Assembly (NCBI GenBank): GCA_001577345.1
Contig: LSLI01000024.1
Location: 1 to 33,455 of the forward strand
Direction of reading: 5' to 3'
DNA from: Candidatus Gallionella acididurans
Lineage (GTDB): Bacteria; Pseudomonadota; Gammaproteobacteria; Burkholderiales; Gallionellaceae
Length of the DNA stretch: 33,455 nucleotides
Below are positions 10,425 through 19,423 of the stretch, piece after piece; the stretch's first letter is position 1; each line of letters starts with the position of its first letter. The notes under the pieces were generated by a model. It did no database searches, was not told the DNA's origin, and saw nothing but the letters and a program-made list of their open reading frames with translations. A program made the position numbers and the translations under genes.

Positions 10425-12329
10425 TTGAACAACTTTAAAAGCATTGCAATCTGGATGGTCGTCGCCCTGGTGCTGATGACCGTGTTCAACCAATTCAATT
10501 CCCACCAGCAGCAGGCCGGCCAGTCGCAGCTGGATTATTCACAATTTCTCGACGAAGTGAAGCAGGGGCATATCACCAAAGTGATCATCGAGGGCCGCAC
10601 ACTGAAGGCCACGACTACAGACGGCAAGAGTATCACCAGCTACGCGCCCAGCGATTTGTGGATGGTTTCCGACCTGTTGAAAAATGGCGTGAGCATCCAG
10701 GCCAAGCCGGAAGAAGAGCAATCTTTTCTGATGAACATTTTCATATCATGGTTCCCGATGATCCTGCTGATCCTCGTGTGGGTGTATTTCATGAGGCAGA
10801 TGCAGGGCGGCGGCAAGGGCGGCGCGTTTTCATTCGGCAAGTCGCGTGCGCGCATGCTTGACGAGAACAAGGAGCGCTTCACATTTGTCGATGTCGCGGG
10901 CTGCGACGAAGCCAAGGAAGAAGTGTCCGAATTGGTGGATTTTCTGCGCGACCCTTCAAAATTCCAAAATCTGGGCGGGCGCATTCCCCGCGGGGTGCTG
11001 CTGGTCGGCAATCCCGGAACGGGCAAGACCCTGCTGGCGAAAGCGATTGCCGGAGAGGCAAAAGTGCCTTTCTTTTCCATCTCCGGTTCTGATTTTGTGG
11101 AAATGTTCGTCGGTGTGGGCGCCGCGCGCGTACGCGATATGTTCGAACAGGCCAAAAAACAGGCGCCTTGCATCGTGTTCATCGATGAAATCGATGCGGT
11201 GGGTCGGCAACGCGGAGCAGGTCTGGGCGGCGGCAATGACGAGCGCGAGCAGACGCTGAATGCATTGCTGGTGGAAATGGACGGTTTTGAGGGCGCCAGC
11301 GGCGTGATCGTGATCGCGGCAACCAACCGTCCGGATGTGCTGGATGCCGCGCTGTTGCGTCCGGGCCGCTTCGATCGCCAGGTGGTTGTGCCGTTGCCGG
11401 ATATCCGCGGTCGCGAGCAGATACTGATGGTGCATATGCGCAAGGTGCCGATTGCCCCGGATGTCAAGGCCGACATACTCGCGCGCGGAACTCCCGGCAT
11501 GTCGGGAGCAGATCTGGCCAATCTGGTCAATGAAGCCGCCCTGTTTGCGGCGCGCCGAAGCAAGCGTTTCGTCGAGATGGATGATTTCGAGTCGGCCAAA
11601 GATAAAATCTTTATGGGTGCCGAACGCAGGTCTATGGTGATCTCTCCCGAAGACAAAAAGAAAACTGCATATCATGAATCCGGTCATGCAGTTATCGGCA
11701 TGACGCTGGAAGGCTGCGATCCCGTGCACAAGGTGTCGGTGATTCCGCGCGGCCGCGCCCTGGGCGTGACATGGTCGTTGCCGGAACTGGATCGCTTCAG
11801 CCTGTATCGCGATCAGATGCTGGCCAATATCGCCATGCTGTTCGGTGGGCGTGTCGCGGAAGAAATTTTCGTGGGCAATATTTCCACCGGCGCTTCCAAC
11901 GACTTTGAGCGCGCCACGCAAATTGCCCGCGACATGGTGACACGTTATGGCATGTCTGAGGCCTTGGGACCGATGGTATACGGCGAAAATGAAGGGGAAG
12001 TATTTTTGGGCCGTTCGGTAACGACACATAAAAATATATCCGAGACCACTATGCAAAAGGTCGATGCCGAGATTCGCCGTATTCTTGACGAGCAATATGC
12101 CGTGGCAACCAAAATACTGACTGAGGGCCGCGCCAAGGTCGAGGCGATGACCGCAGCATTATTGGAGTGGGAAACGATAGACGCCGATCAAATTGCCGAT
12201 ATCATGGCCGGAATTCCGCCCCGCCCGCCAAAACCCACCCAAAGCAGCCAGCCTCCCCAGCCGCCCAAGGATCAGGCGCCGACCGCTCCTGCCACGACGG
12301 CTCCAACGCAGCCCGCGCAGGAAATTTAA
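10425..12329 (+). CDS. ftsH: ATP-dependent zinc metalloprotease FtsH
   Basis: FtsH (634 residues) is a membrane-bound AAA+ protease that degrades unneeded membrane proteins and regulators such as LpxC and RpoH. There are two transmembrane segments (residues about 8-22 and 105-123) around a periplasmic domain. The AAA domain has Walker A GNPGTGKT (195-202) and Walker B VFIDEID (251-257), the second region of homology near ATNRPDVLD, and the zinc site HESGH (417-421). The proline- and glutamine-rich tail is low complexity. The start is TTG at 10425: AAGGAG (10414-10419) lies five bases upstream and no ATG gives the family N-terminus. The Asn in Walker A replaces the more usual Pro. Confidence 0.97.
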   Translation: MNNFKSIAIWMVVALVLMTVFNQFNSHQQQAGQSQLDYSQFLDEVKQGHITKVIIEGRTLKATTTDGKSITSYAPSDLWMVSDLLKNGVSIQAKPEEEQSFLMNIFISWFPMILLILVWVYFMRQMQGGGKGGAFSFGKSRARMLDENKERFTFVDVAGCDEAKEEVSELVDFLRDPSKFQNLGGRIPRGVLLVGNPGTGKTLLAKAIAGEAKVPFFSISGSDFVEMFVGVGAARVRDMFEQAKKQAPCIVFIDEIDAVGRQRGAGLGGGNDEREQTLNALLVEMDGFEGASGVIVIAATNRPDVLDAALLRPGRFDRQVVVPLPDIRGREQILMVHMRKVPIAPDVKADILARGTPGMSGADLANLVNEAALFAARRSKRFVEMDDFESAKDKIFMGAERRSMVISPEDKKKTAYHESGHAVIGMTLEGCDPVHKVSVIPRGRALGVTWSLPELDRFSLYRDQMLANIAMLFGGRVAEEIFVGNISTGASNDFERATQIARDMVTRYGMSEALGPMVYGENEGEVFLGRSVTTHKNISETTMQKVDAEIRRILDEQYAVATKILTEGRAKVEAMTAALLEWETIDADQIADIMAGIPPRPPKPTQSSQPPQPPKDQAPTAPATTAPTQPAQEI

Positions 12330-12408
12330 AAACGAGGACTAAAACGAGGATTGAGTGCTGAGGACTGAGTAAAACCATTCCGCTCCCAGTCCCCAGTCCT
12401 CAGTCCTT
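12330..12408 (+). repeat. Inverted heptad repeat between ftsH and folP
   Basis: It begins at the base after the ftsH stop. A first part repeats AAACGAGGA twice. CTGAGGACTG (12358-12367) is then the exact complement of CAGTCCTCAG (12394-12403). The right arm is built of seven-base units CCCAGTC, CCCAGTC and CTCAGTC. It ends two bases before the folP start codon and leaves folP without a visible Shine-Dalgarno sequence. Confidence 0.8.
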
Positions 12409-12410
12409 TC

Positions 12411-13253
12411 ATGTTTCTTTGCGGCAGTTTCCAGTTTGACTTGTCCGGGCCTCAGATCAGGAGGCCTCTGGTCATGGGCATCGTCAATGCCACTCCCGAC
12501 TCATTCTCCGATGGCGGCATGCATTTGCAGTACGGAGATATGCTGTCCCATGCGCAACAGCTGATAGCGGAGGGTGCGGACATGCTCGATATCGGTGGCG
12601 AATCTACTCGCCCCGGAGCGCGGCCGGTCGGTGTTCAGGAGGAATTGGACCGGGTATTGCCGGTCATCGAAGGCTTGCGCGGGGCCCCGGTGCCGCTGTC
12701 GATCGACACCTTCAAGCCGGAAGTGATGCGGGCAGCGATCGCTGCAGGTGTACAGATGGTCAATGACATCAACGCACTGCAGGACACCGCGGCATTGAAA
12801 CTGGTTGCCGACAGCAATGTTGCGGTGTGTCTGATGCACAAACAAGGTAATCCGCAAACCATGCAGGAGCAACCATTTTATCAAAACGTGGTGGCTGAGG
12901 TCACCGCGTTTTTGAATGAACGTATTATGGCCGCCGAAATTGCCGGGATTCGGCGCGCGCGTATCGTGATTGATCCGGGTTTTGGATTTGGCAAGACCTT
13001 GGAGCATAATCTTGCCTTGCTGCGCGAATTGGGAAAGCTGGCTGATTTGGGAGTGCCGGTATTGGCGGGGCTTTCGCGCAAATCCATGCTGGGTGCGTTG
13101 ACCGGACAAGTTGTCGGCCTGCGTATGCCGGCCAGCGTGGCGGCCGCAATAATCGCGATACAACACGGAGCAGGCATCGTGCGAGTGCATGATGTGCGGG
13201 AGACGGTGGATGCGTTGAAAATATTGACTGCAGTGAATGGAGGGACGGCGTGA
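12411..13253 (+). CDS. folP: Dihydropteroate synthase
   Basis: FolP (280 residues) condenses 4-aminobenzoate with dihydropterin pyrophosphate to give dihydropteroate in folate synthesis; it is the sulfonamide target. The TIM-barrel motifs are [77 protein letters not shown] and [11 protein letters not shown], all in order. The ATG at 12411 sits directly after the inverted repeat, without a clear ribosome binding site, so the start is the least certain part. The last four bases overlap the GTG of glmM. ftsH-folP-glmM is a conserved proteobacterial order. Confidence 0.97.
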   Translation: MFLCGSFQFDLSGPQIRRPLVMGIVNATPDSFSDGGMHLQYGDMLSHAQQLIAEGADMLDIGGESTRPGARPVGVQEELDRVLPVIEGLRGAPVPLSIDTFKPEVMRAAIAAGVQMVNDINALQDTAALKLVADSNVAVCLMHKQGNPQTMQEQPFYQNVVAEVTAFLNERIMAAEIAGIRRARIVIDPGFGFGKTLEHNLALLRELGKLADLGVPVLAGLSRKSMLGALTGQVVGLRMPASVAAAIIAIQHGAGIVRVHDVRETVDALKILTAVNGGTA

Positions 13254-14605
13254 GCAGAAAATATTTCGGTACTGATGGAGTGCGAGGGCGGGTGGGTGTA
13301 CACCCGATAACCCCGCAGTTTGTGATGCAGCTGGGCTATGCTGCCGGGAAAGTGTTGTCTGGCCTGGGCGATGCGCGCGGCGAGCGCACCGGCGTGTTGA
13401 TCGGCAAGGATACGCGCATCTCCGGCTACATGCTGGAATCGGCTCTGGAAGCCGGCCTGATCGCTGCAGGAATAGATGTATATCTGGCCGGTCCGGTGCC
13501 AACACCGGCGGTGGCCTATTTGACCAGGGCATTGCGCTTGCAGGCCGGTATCGTGATTTCCGCGTCGCACAATCCGTTCGATGACAACGGGATCAAGTTC
13601 TTCTCGGCACATGGTACCAAGTTGCCGGACGAGACCGAAGGCGCCATCGAGGCGGCATTGGATGGGGAGATGAAAACCAATGCGTCCGATGCGCTGGGGA
13701 AAGCCAAGCGTATCGATGACGCGGTCGGGCGCTATATTGAATTTTGCAAAAGTACCTTTCCCGCCGAGCTGGATTTGCGCGGCCTGAAGATCGTGGTGGA
13801 CAGCGCCCATGGTGCGACTTACCACATCGCGCAGAATGTATTTCACGAACTCGGTGCCGATGTCATCGCCATAGGCGCACAACCTGACGGCAGGAATATC
13901 AATGACGGTTTTGGCGCGACCGCGCCGGATAATTTGCGCAAGGCGGTGGTCGGGCACAAGGCGGACGTCGGCATCGCGCTGGACGGCGACGGCGACAGGC
14001 TGGTGATGGTGGACAATGCGGGAAAACTCTACGACGGCGACCAGTTGCTGTACGTGATCGCAAAACACCGCCAGGCGCATGGAAAGATGCATGGCGGCGT
14101 GGCCGGCACATTGATGACCAACCTGGCTTTCGAGCATGCCATGCAGAAGCTGGGCATCCCGTTCAAGCGCGCCAGGGTCGGCGATCGCTACGTGATGGAA
14201 CTGTTGCAGCAACAAGGCTGGCAACTTGGCGGCGAAAATTCCGGCCACATCATCTGCCTGGACAAGCACAGCACCGGCGACGGCATCATCTCCGCCCTGC
14301 AAGTGCTGCATGCCTTGCGAAGCGGCAAGCAAACGCTGGGAGAAGCAACCGCTGATTTGCACATGTACCCGCAAGTGCTGATCAATGTGCGGGTAGCCAA
14401 GGGTGCTGATTTCCTTTGCCACGACCAGGTGCAGGCTGCAGTATCTGCTGCCGAGAAAAACCTGAATGGCAAAGGCCGCGTGCTGTTGCGACCTTCCGGT
14501 ACTGAGCCGCTGTTGCGCGTGATGGTTGAGGGGGAAGACGGCAAACTGGTTGAACAATCCGCCCGGAACATTGCTGATGCGGTAAGTAAATTGACAATGG
14601 GCTAG
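13250..14605 (+). CDS. glmM: Phosphoglucosamine mutase
   Basis: GlmM (451 residues) interconverts glucosamine-6-phosphate and glucosamine-1-phosphate for UDP-GlcNAc, hence peptidoglycan and LPS. It begins YFGTDGVRG. The phosphoserine loop [12 protein letters not shown] places the active serine near residue 106, the metal loop is ALDGDGDR, the sugar-binding loop GGENSGHI, and the phosphate-binding loop [12 protein letters not shown] is near the C-terminus. The start is GTG, overlapping the folP stop by four bases (GTGA), which suggests translational coupling. No intrinsic terminator is evident after the TAG stop. Confidence 0.97.
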   Translation: MSRKYFGTDGVRGRVGVHPITPQFVMQLGYAAGKVLSGLGDARGERTGVLIGKDTRISGYMLESALEAGLIAAGIDVYLAGPVPTPAVAYLTRALRLQAGIVISASHNPFDDNGIKFFSAHGTKLPDETEGAIEAALDGEMKTNASDALGKAKRIDDAVGRYIEFCKSTFPAELDLRGLKIVVDSAHGATYHIAQNVFHELGADVIAIGAQPDGRNINDGFGATAPDNLRKAVVGHKADVGIALDGDGDRLVMVDNAGKLYDGDQLLYVIAKHRQAHGKMHGGVAGTLMTNLAFEHAMQKLGIPFKRARVGDRYVMELLQQQGWQLGGENSGHIICLDKHSTGDGIISALQVLHALRSGKQTLGEATADLHMYPQVLINVRVAKGADFLCHDQVQAAVSAAEKNLNGKGRVLLRPSGTEPLLRVMVEGEDGKLVEQSARNIADAVSKLTMG

Positions 14606-15095
14606 ATGTTTTTTGAAAGTTGGCTCATGAAGGGAAATTCCCCGGCTATGCCGAGAGATACCTGCTGAACCCAGGAGTGCCGCCTGAGTTTTTCCGGATG
14701 GTTCATTCGCTTCCCACATACACTATGAAAGTGCTGTCTTCAACTGCTGAAAGCATGCATGAAGAAGGCTTTCACTCCTGCGCCGCTTCAAAATTTCATT
14801 CGGACATGCACGACCGGAATAACGTGGACGACCCCTGCCGGGATGAAAGGTCTTGGTTGTCCCGAAAATTTTCATGAAACCGGTTTTTGTATCAAAAAAC
14901 ATACCAAAATCCATCGTTTTATACAGAGTGGATATATGGCAGTTACCTGAGTCGACTAAATTTCATTAAGCAATAGCCTGGGGTTATCAGGCCGGGATGT
15001 GGAATGGCAGGGTTGGTTTCGCACGCAGCAAAAGTAAACAGGCTTATCCGTCTCGTCGTGCCGACGCAACAGAATTTAAATTTTAGGAGGGCGAT
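14606..15095. other. Gene-poor region after glmM
   Basis: About 490 bp hold only short frames that do not resemble anything I recognise (for example 14620-14877 and 14759-14950 on the plus strand). These lack clear ribosome binding sites and look compositional. A few weak stem-loops occur, such as GCCTG/CAGGC near 14975-14995. There is no clear terminator for glmM. A decayed gene or a small RNA cannot be excluded. Confidence 0.4.
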
Positions 15096-15203
15096 GTGAA
15101 TATCAGGGACGTGAATCTCAATCTGGGCATGCTTGCCACTGTGGCTATTTTGGTCGTGTTGCCGGTCTCATTTGACTTGCCCGCCCAGTATTGCATAGAC
15201 TGA
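15096..15203 (+). CDS. Candidate 35-residue membrane peptide
   Basis: A GTG start at 15096 lies five bases after a perfect AGGAGG (15085-15090). The 35-codon frame ends in TGA at 15201-15203. The peptide has a polar N-terminus, then one hydrophobic stretch (LGMLATVAILVVLPVSF) and a short tail with one Cys. An ATG two bases upstream of the GTG is followed at once by TGA, so only the GTG frame is open. The strong ribosome binding site plus a single transmembrane-like helix is the whole case. It lies about 90 bp before the secreted-protein gene. Confidence 0.45.
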   Translation: MNIRDVNLNLGMLATVAILVVLPVSFDLPAQYCID

Positions 15204-15292
15204 GATTGGAGTTATTGCTTCCATATGACTTTGTATGGCAGGGTCTATGCAAGAATAACCGGGAATCCTAACTCATTAAATTTAGGGTCACC

Positions 15293-15757
15293 ATGATGAA
15301 ACAGGCTGCTGCGGGTTTAATGGTTGGAGTTCTGCTGGCAGGCTCTTTGCCAGCGTCCGCCGATGGTGGCGAGAGACGGCGTGATGGCCGGCACTGGGAA
15401 GGCCGGGAAATCCAGCGGTTTGGTGATCGTGACCTGGGTGTCTGGCAAGGAGGTCATTGGCGTCACGGTCGTCATGACGGCAGACTCGGGTGGTGGTGGA
15501 TTGCAGCCGGGGTGTGGTATTTTTATCCCCGACCGGCTTATCCTTACCCCGATCCTTATACACCACCGGTTGTGGTTGTGAACCAGCCGCCCGCCGTGGT
15601 GGTTCCATCGCCTCCGCCGGTTATTGTGCAGCCGCAGCCAGCCGCCCGGCTCTGGTATTACTGCGATTCCGCGAAAGGATATTATCCCTATGTGCCAAGT
15701 TGTGCCGAAGGGTGGCAGCCAGTCGCGGCGCAACCCCCTGCGGCAGCACCTCGCTAA
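15293..15757 (+). CDS. Secreted proline/tryptophan-rich protein, unknown function
   Basis: This 154-residue protein has an N-terminal signal peptide (AAAGLMVGVLLAGSLPASA, cleavage near residue 23). An Arg/Gly/His/Trp-rich segment (about 25-75) follows, then a proline/valine-rich linker (about 80-118) and a C-terminal block WYYCDSAKGYYPYVPSC with two cysteines. The C-terminal block resembles a motif shared by uncharacterised secreted proteins of Betaproteobacteria, from memory. It probably sits in the periplasm or outer envelope. A second ATG at 15296 is equally possible. It is followed by the lipoprotein gene after 74 bp on the same strand. Confidence 0.8.
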   Translation: MMKQAAAGLMVGVLLAGSLPASADGGERRRDGRHWEGREIQRFGDRDLGVWQGGHWRHGRHDGRLGWWWIAAGVWYFYPRPAYPYPDPYTPPVVVVNQPPAVVVPSPPPVIVQPQPAARLWYYCDSAKGYYPYVPSCAEGWQPVAAQPPAAAPR

Positions 15758-15831
15758 AGCCTTCTGCAATAGCCGGCAGGGATGATAAGCGATCATTCTT
15801 TTGGTAGTAAACTAACTGGAGGGTAGTAGTC

Positions 15832-16320
15832 ATGCGTCGTTCTATTTTTGTGGTGTCGTTTCTGGGAGTTTTTGCCGGTTGCGCGAACGTTCCCACTGGC
15901 CCCAGCGTTGCGGTAATGCCTGCGCCGGGTAAGCCGTTCGATCTGTTTGTGAGCGAAGACAAGGAGTGCAGGCAATTTGCGCAGCAGTCTATTGGAACGA
16001 CCGCCGGCCATGCCGCTACAACCAGCGCAGAGGAAAGCATTGCCGTGGGTACCGCATTGGGTGCGGTTGCAGGCGTTCTGGGTGGCGGGGGGCAGAGCGG
16101 CGCCGGGACGGGCGCTGCTATCGGGATGCTGGGAGGTGCAGCCATGGGTTCGGATGCGTCCAGTTACAGCGGAAACGAGGCACAGCGCCGGTACGATATA
16201 GCGTATGAGCAATGCATGTATGCCAAGGGCAACCAAATTCCCCAGTCATCCGCATACCGGTCAAGAATAATTTATTCCCAACCACCCGCACCTGCGCAAT
16301 ACAGCCCGCCGCCACCTTGA
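15832..16320 (+). CDS. Glycine-zipper lipoprotein
   Basis: This encodes a 162-residue lipoprotein: the signal sequence ends in FAGC, making Cys17 the lipidation site. Residues about 70-105 form a glycine/alanine-rich zipper (VGTALGAVAGVLGGGGQSGA and onward) like that of YMGG/SlyB-type envelope lipoproteins. A segment with YDIAYEQCMYAKGNQ follows, a pattern often seen in this group. The tail is proline-rich. GGAGG lies upstream of the ATG. The gene ends 20 bp from the convergent histidine kinase gene. A structural or assembly role in the outer membrane is inferred. Confidence 0.85.
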   Translation: MRRSIFVVSFLGVFAGCANVPTGPSVAVMPAPGKPFDLFVSEDKECRQFAQQSIGTTAGHAATTSAEESIAVGTALGAVAGVLGGGGQSGAGTGAAIGMLGGAAMGSDASSYSGNEAQRRYDIAYEQCMYAKGNQIPQSSAYRSRIIYSQPPAPAQYSPPPP

Positions 16321-16340
16321 TGGTGATGTCTTGATGCGCC

Positions 16341-17321
16341 CTAATGTCGCTTCGGCAAGGCTAACGTTGCAACCAGACCGCCTTCGGGAGCATTTTTCAG
16401 GGTGATCTTCCCACCTTGCTTTCCGGCCATATCCCTGGCGATGGAAAGGCCGAGACCAATTCCGCCGGTATGCCGGCTGCGGGAAGCATCGATCCGATAG
16501 AAGGGAGTGAAGACGGTTTCCAGTTTGTCCTCAGGGATTCCCGGTCCTTCGTCATGAATGGCAATTAAAATTTCCTCATCAGTTTCACTGATGTTTATCG
16601 CGGCTCTCTCCCCGTACCGTAATGCATTCCCGATCAGATTGTTCAGGCATCTCCGTATGGAAAGTGGCTGAAGTCTTATCGGGCGAGCATTGCCGGAAAC
16701 CGTGATGACATCGCCGGCATCCTCGGCCAGAGAATGCACAAGCGCGCCGATATCAAGCAGGTATGTGGCTTCGGGCTGTTCATCGCCGCGCAAATAGCCC
16801 AGCGTCGTGTCGATAATCTCGGCCATTTCATTGAGGTCATTCTGGACATCAGTTCGCAGATCATGCTGGTCCATTTTTTCGGCACGCAACTTGAGCCGGG
16901 TAAGGGGGGTACGCAAATCGTGCGAAACCGCTGCCAGAAAATGGTTGCGCTCTTCCATCTGTTGCTTGAGACGCGCCTGCATCTGGTTGAAGACTTTAGA
17001 CGCTTGCCGCACTTCGGAAGGACCGGATGTCTCGCTGATGGTTGGGCTATTCAAGTTCTTTCCCAATTCATCTGCGGCTCTTGCCATGTGTTTGATCGGA
17101 TTCGACAGCCAGCGTGCGCCGACCCATGCGGTCAACGCAATTGCAACTAGCCGGGCAATAAAACTGACCAGGCCATGGTGCTGCGGGCGGATACCGGGAA
17201 CAGGGTGTTCCAGGCCAAGGTAAAGGAAAATCTCCCTGCCGGCAAAATTACTCAGGGAAAGGACGAAAAACAATAGCAAAAACAGACGCACAAACAGAGA
17301 GTCCGGGACGGGAAATTTCAT
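16341..17321 (-). CDS. Sensor histidine kinase of an OmpR/EnvZ-type pair
   Basis: This 326-residue membrane kinase has two transmembrane helices (about 10-28 and 51-70) with only about 22 residues between them, so the periplasmic sensor is tiny. A HAMP linker (about 68-122) follows. The dimerisation and phosphoacceptor box is AVSHDLRTPL with His134. The ATPase domain shows the N box LNNLIGNALRYG (226-237), G1 DEGPGI (257-262), F box FTPFYR and G2 GGIGLGLSIA (286-295). Its ATG overlaps the response regulator stop by four bases (ATGA). The signal is unknown; so small a loop suggests sensing through the membrane or by a partner. Confidence 0.93.
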   Translation of the reverse strand: MKFPVPDSLFVRLFLLLFFVLSLSNFAGREIFLYLGLEHPVPGIRPQHHGLVSFIARLVAIALTAWVGARWLSNPIKHMARAADELGKNLNSPTISETSGPSEVRQASKVFNQMQARLKQQMEERNHFLAAVSHDLRTPLTRLKLRAEKMDQHDLRTDVQNDLNEMAEIIDTTLGYLRGDEQPEATYLLDIGALVHSLAEDAGDVITVSGNARPIRLQPLSIRRCLNNLIGNALRYGERAAINISETDEEILIAIHDEGPGIPEDKLETVFTPFYRIDASRSRHTGGIGLGLSIARDMAGKQGGKITLKNAPEGGLVATLALPKRH

Positions 17322-18022
17322 CGGGTAATCTTCGCGTCGAACAGGTAACCCTCGCCACGAACAGTCTTTATCAATTGCGGCGTGCGGGGATCATCATTAA
17401 ATTTCTGGCGCACACGCGAAACCAGTATGTCTATGCTGCGGTCGAATATTTCCATATTTCGCCCACGCGCTTCATCAAGCAGAAACTCACGGGATAGCAC
17501 GCGGTTGGGATGTTCAACAAACACAGTCAGCAAGCGGAATTCCGCATTGGAAAGCGGAATTACCAATTCTCCGGGGGAAACAAGCTGGCGCAACACAAAA
17601 TTCAAACGCCATCCCATGAATTCAATTTCCTTGCGCTCCTTTGCGATGCTCTCGCGTCCGCCTCGGGCGCGTCTCAGGATAGTCTGGATACGCGCGACCA
17701 GCTCGCGCGGTTCAAATGGCTTCACGATGTAATCGTCGGCGCCCACTTCCAGGCCGATCACCCTGTCCATCGCTTCCCCGCGTGCAGTGAGCATCAGGAT
17801 GGGGATGTCTGATTTCGCACGCAGGCCGCGACACAAGGAAAGGCCGTCCTCGCCTGGCAGCATCAGGTCGAGTATGACAAGATCGAAGGCCCCCTTTTCC
17901 AGGGCTGTCTCCATTGCTTTTCCGTCGGGAACGGCAACGATGGACATGCCAAAGCCGGACAAATAGTCGCGCAGCAACTGGCGGATCTGTGCATCGTCAT
18001 CAACAATCAGAATGGACAGCAT
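17318..18022 (-). CDS. OmpR-family response regulator
   Basis: This 234-residue DNA-binding regulator is partner to the overlapping kinase. The receiver domain has the acidic pocket VDDD (7-10), phosphoacceptor Asp52 in LVILDLMLPG, Thr79 and Lys101 (IVKPFEPREL). The C-terminal winged helix contains LSREFLLDEARGR and the RSIDILVSRVRQKF recognition region, ending in a conserved TVRGEGYLF. I start it at ATG 18022 (MLSILIVDDD). A longer in-frame reading to 18094 adds 24 residues unlike receiver domains. Targets are not evident; the neighbouring envelope protein genes are candidates only by position. Confidence 0.93.
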   Translation of the reverse strand: MLSILIVDDDAQIRQLLRDYLSGFGMSIVAVPDGKAMETALEKGAFDLVILDLMLPGEDGLSLCRGLRAKSDIPILMLTARGEAMDRVIGLEVGADDYIVKPFEPRELVARIQTILRRARGGRESIAKERKEIEFMGWRLNFVLRQLVSPGELVIPLSNAEFRLLTVFVEHPNRVLSREFLLDEARGRNMEIFDRSIDILVSRVRQKFNDDPRTPQLIKTVRGEGYLFDAKITR

Positions 18023-18490
18023 GTTGGTAAATTCCCGGATGCTTTTAAAAATGTTGAGTAATAGTATCCAAGGCGGTGAAGGATTCAGGGCCAAGAATTA
18101 CGCCAATGCAAATCCCGGTTTCTGTTCCGCAAGCCATCATTGGTTTGCCAATGGTATTTGAATAATTGTAAGGATTAATCACGTGATCCCGACCAGGATT
18201 GCCGCACGATCAATTGCAATATCGATCAACTCATTGCTTAATTCCGGCCCGGGACACAAGCTGCATTTCCGGGCCGTGGCAATAGTGAAGCATGGTTAAC
18301 TTTATGTGTATCGGTAAAATATCGTCTTTGTAAAAAACATGATACAAGAATTCCGGGTGGACTACATTTTATCAACCAGCCTGGATGGCCCTTGGGATGA
18401 TGATAACTATTTGCTGGCGCCGTTGCATACCGATGCAGTTCGAAGTCGGCTTACAGGGAGCCCATGAATAATCGCATCAGTCAGCATGGA
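18023..18490. other. Intergenic region upstream of the two-component genes
   Basis: This 468-bp stretch probably holds the promoter of the regulator/kinase pair (minus strand) and the 3' end of the gluQ transcript. One strong stem, eight pairs, is formed by 18245-18252 and 18269-18276 (core GGCCCGG/CCGGGCC); no T-run follows on either strand. A plus-strand frame of 42 codons (18339-18467) starts with ATG but has no ribosome binding site, so I do not call it a gene. Confidence 0.45.
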
Positions 18491-19423
18491 TCATTCAACC
18501 GAAAATTGACAGCATTTTGAGAATGCATCAGGCTGCCAATTATCAATCGCCCACGCCAGAATTTCCCTGGCTGGGGCGGCTCGTAATGCGGCGGGGGGCT
18601 CCTGACGCAAGAGCATCAGAACTTCGAACAAGGTGGCACCCGCCTTGTCTTTTTCGACGGGTTTGGCAAGCGTTTGTTTGCTGAGCTTCTCCCCTTGCGC
18701 ATTCACTGCTATCGGGAGATGCATGTAGGCTGGAGTATCCATGCCCAGCAGTCTCTGCAAATATATCTGCCGCGGGGTTGAGTAAAGCAGGTCGGCTCCG
18801 CGTACCACGTCGGTGACCCGTTGCGCGTCATCATCCACCACCACTGCCAATTGGTAGGCAAACAGCCCGTCGGCACGCAGCACGACAAAGTCACCTGCCC
18901 CGGTTGCCAGGTTTTGCGTAATCTCACCTTGAGTCCTGTCAATAAAACCTATTGGTGTTTCATTAACGCGGACACGCCAGGACCGGGCAAGCTTGCCTGG
19001 TTCGATCCCGTTGCGGCACGTGCCGGGATAAATCAGTTCATTGCCGTAATGCAGCGCGGAATCGGCAATCTCCTTTCGGCTGCATGCGCAGGCATATATC
19101 TCGCCAGTTTTTTTTAATTGAAGAAATGCTTCTTCGTAGGCGGCGGTACGCCGGCTTTGAAAAACGACGTCTTCATCCCAATGCAGGCCATAAGCTTCCA
19201 GAGTCCTGAGAATATCATCGGCAGCGCCCTTGACAGTGCGCGGCGTGTCCAGGTCTTCGATACGCACCAGCCACTTTCCCTGGTGGTGTCTGGCATCCAG
19301 ATAGCTGCCGACGGCAGCCACTAAAGAACCGAAATGGAGTGGTCCGGTTGGAGAGGGCGCGAAACGCCCCCTGTATTGATTGCGGTTGTAAAGTTCGTTA
19401 AGCAGGAACCGGCTCTTCGGCAA
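18491..19423 (-). CDS. gluQ: Glutamyl-Q tRNA(Asp) synthetase
   Basis: GluQ (310 residues) is a truncated glutamyl-tRNA synthetase paralogue that attaches glutamate to queuosine at the wobble position of tRNA(Asp). The class I catalytic core is present: RFAPSPTGPLHFGSL carries the HIGH-type motif (HFGS, 30-33) and GEKLSKQT the KMSKS-type loop. The anticodon-binding domain of full GltX is missing, as usual for GluQ. The zinc site is CAC near residues 111-113 with a later YPGTC. The start is TTG at 19423, overlapping the clpA 3' end by 26 bases; no ATG or GTG is available before the catalytic motif. Confidence 0.94.
   Translation of the reverse strand: MPKSRFLLNELYNRNQYRGRFAPSPTGPLHFGSLVAAVGSYLDARHHQGKWLVRIEDLDTPRTVKGAADDILRTLEAYGLHWDEDVVFQSRRTAAYEEAFLQLKKTGEIYACACSRKEIADSALHYGNELIYPGTCRNGIEPGKLARSWRVRVNETPIGFIDRTQGEITQNLATGAGDFVVLRADGLFAYQLAVVVDDDAQRVTDVVRGADLLYSTPRQIYLQRLLGMDTPAYMHLPIAVNAQGEKLSKQTLAKPVEKDKAGATLFEVLMLLRQEPPAALRAAPAREILAWAIDNWQPDAFSKCCQFSVE

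Noticed and set aside
10956-12095. 379-codon minus-strand frame opposite ftsH
   Set aside because: It is a shadow of a strongly coding gene, without domain or ribosome binding site.
12881-14719. 612-codon open frame on the minus strand
   Set aside because: It is antisense to folP and glmM, has no recognisable domain and follows from the GC-rich codon use of those genes.
14620-14950. Two overlapping short plus-strand frames after glmM
   Set aside because: No ribosome binding site, no domain, and similar open frames on the other strand; kept only as unexplained sequence.
16341-18022. Naming the two-component pair as OmpR/EnvZ
   Set aside because: Domain order fits the family, but the very short periplasmic loop and local context do not allow orthology to be claimed.
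18339-18467. 42-codon plus-strand frame upstream of the regulator
   Set aside because: It starts with ATG but lacks a ribosome binding site and any recognisable feature.
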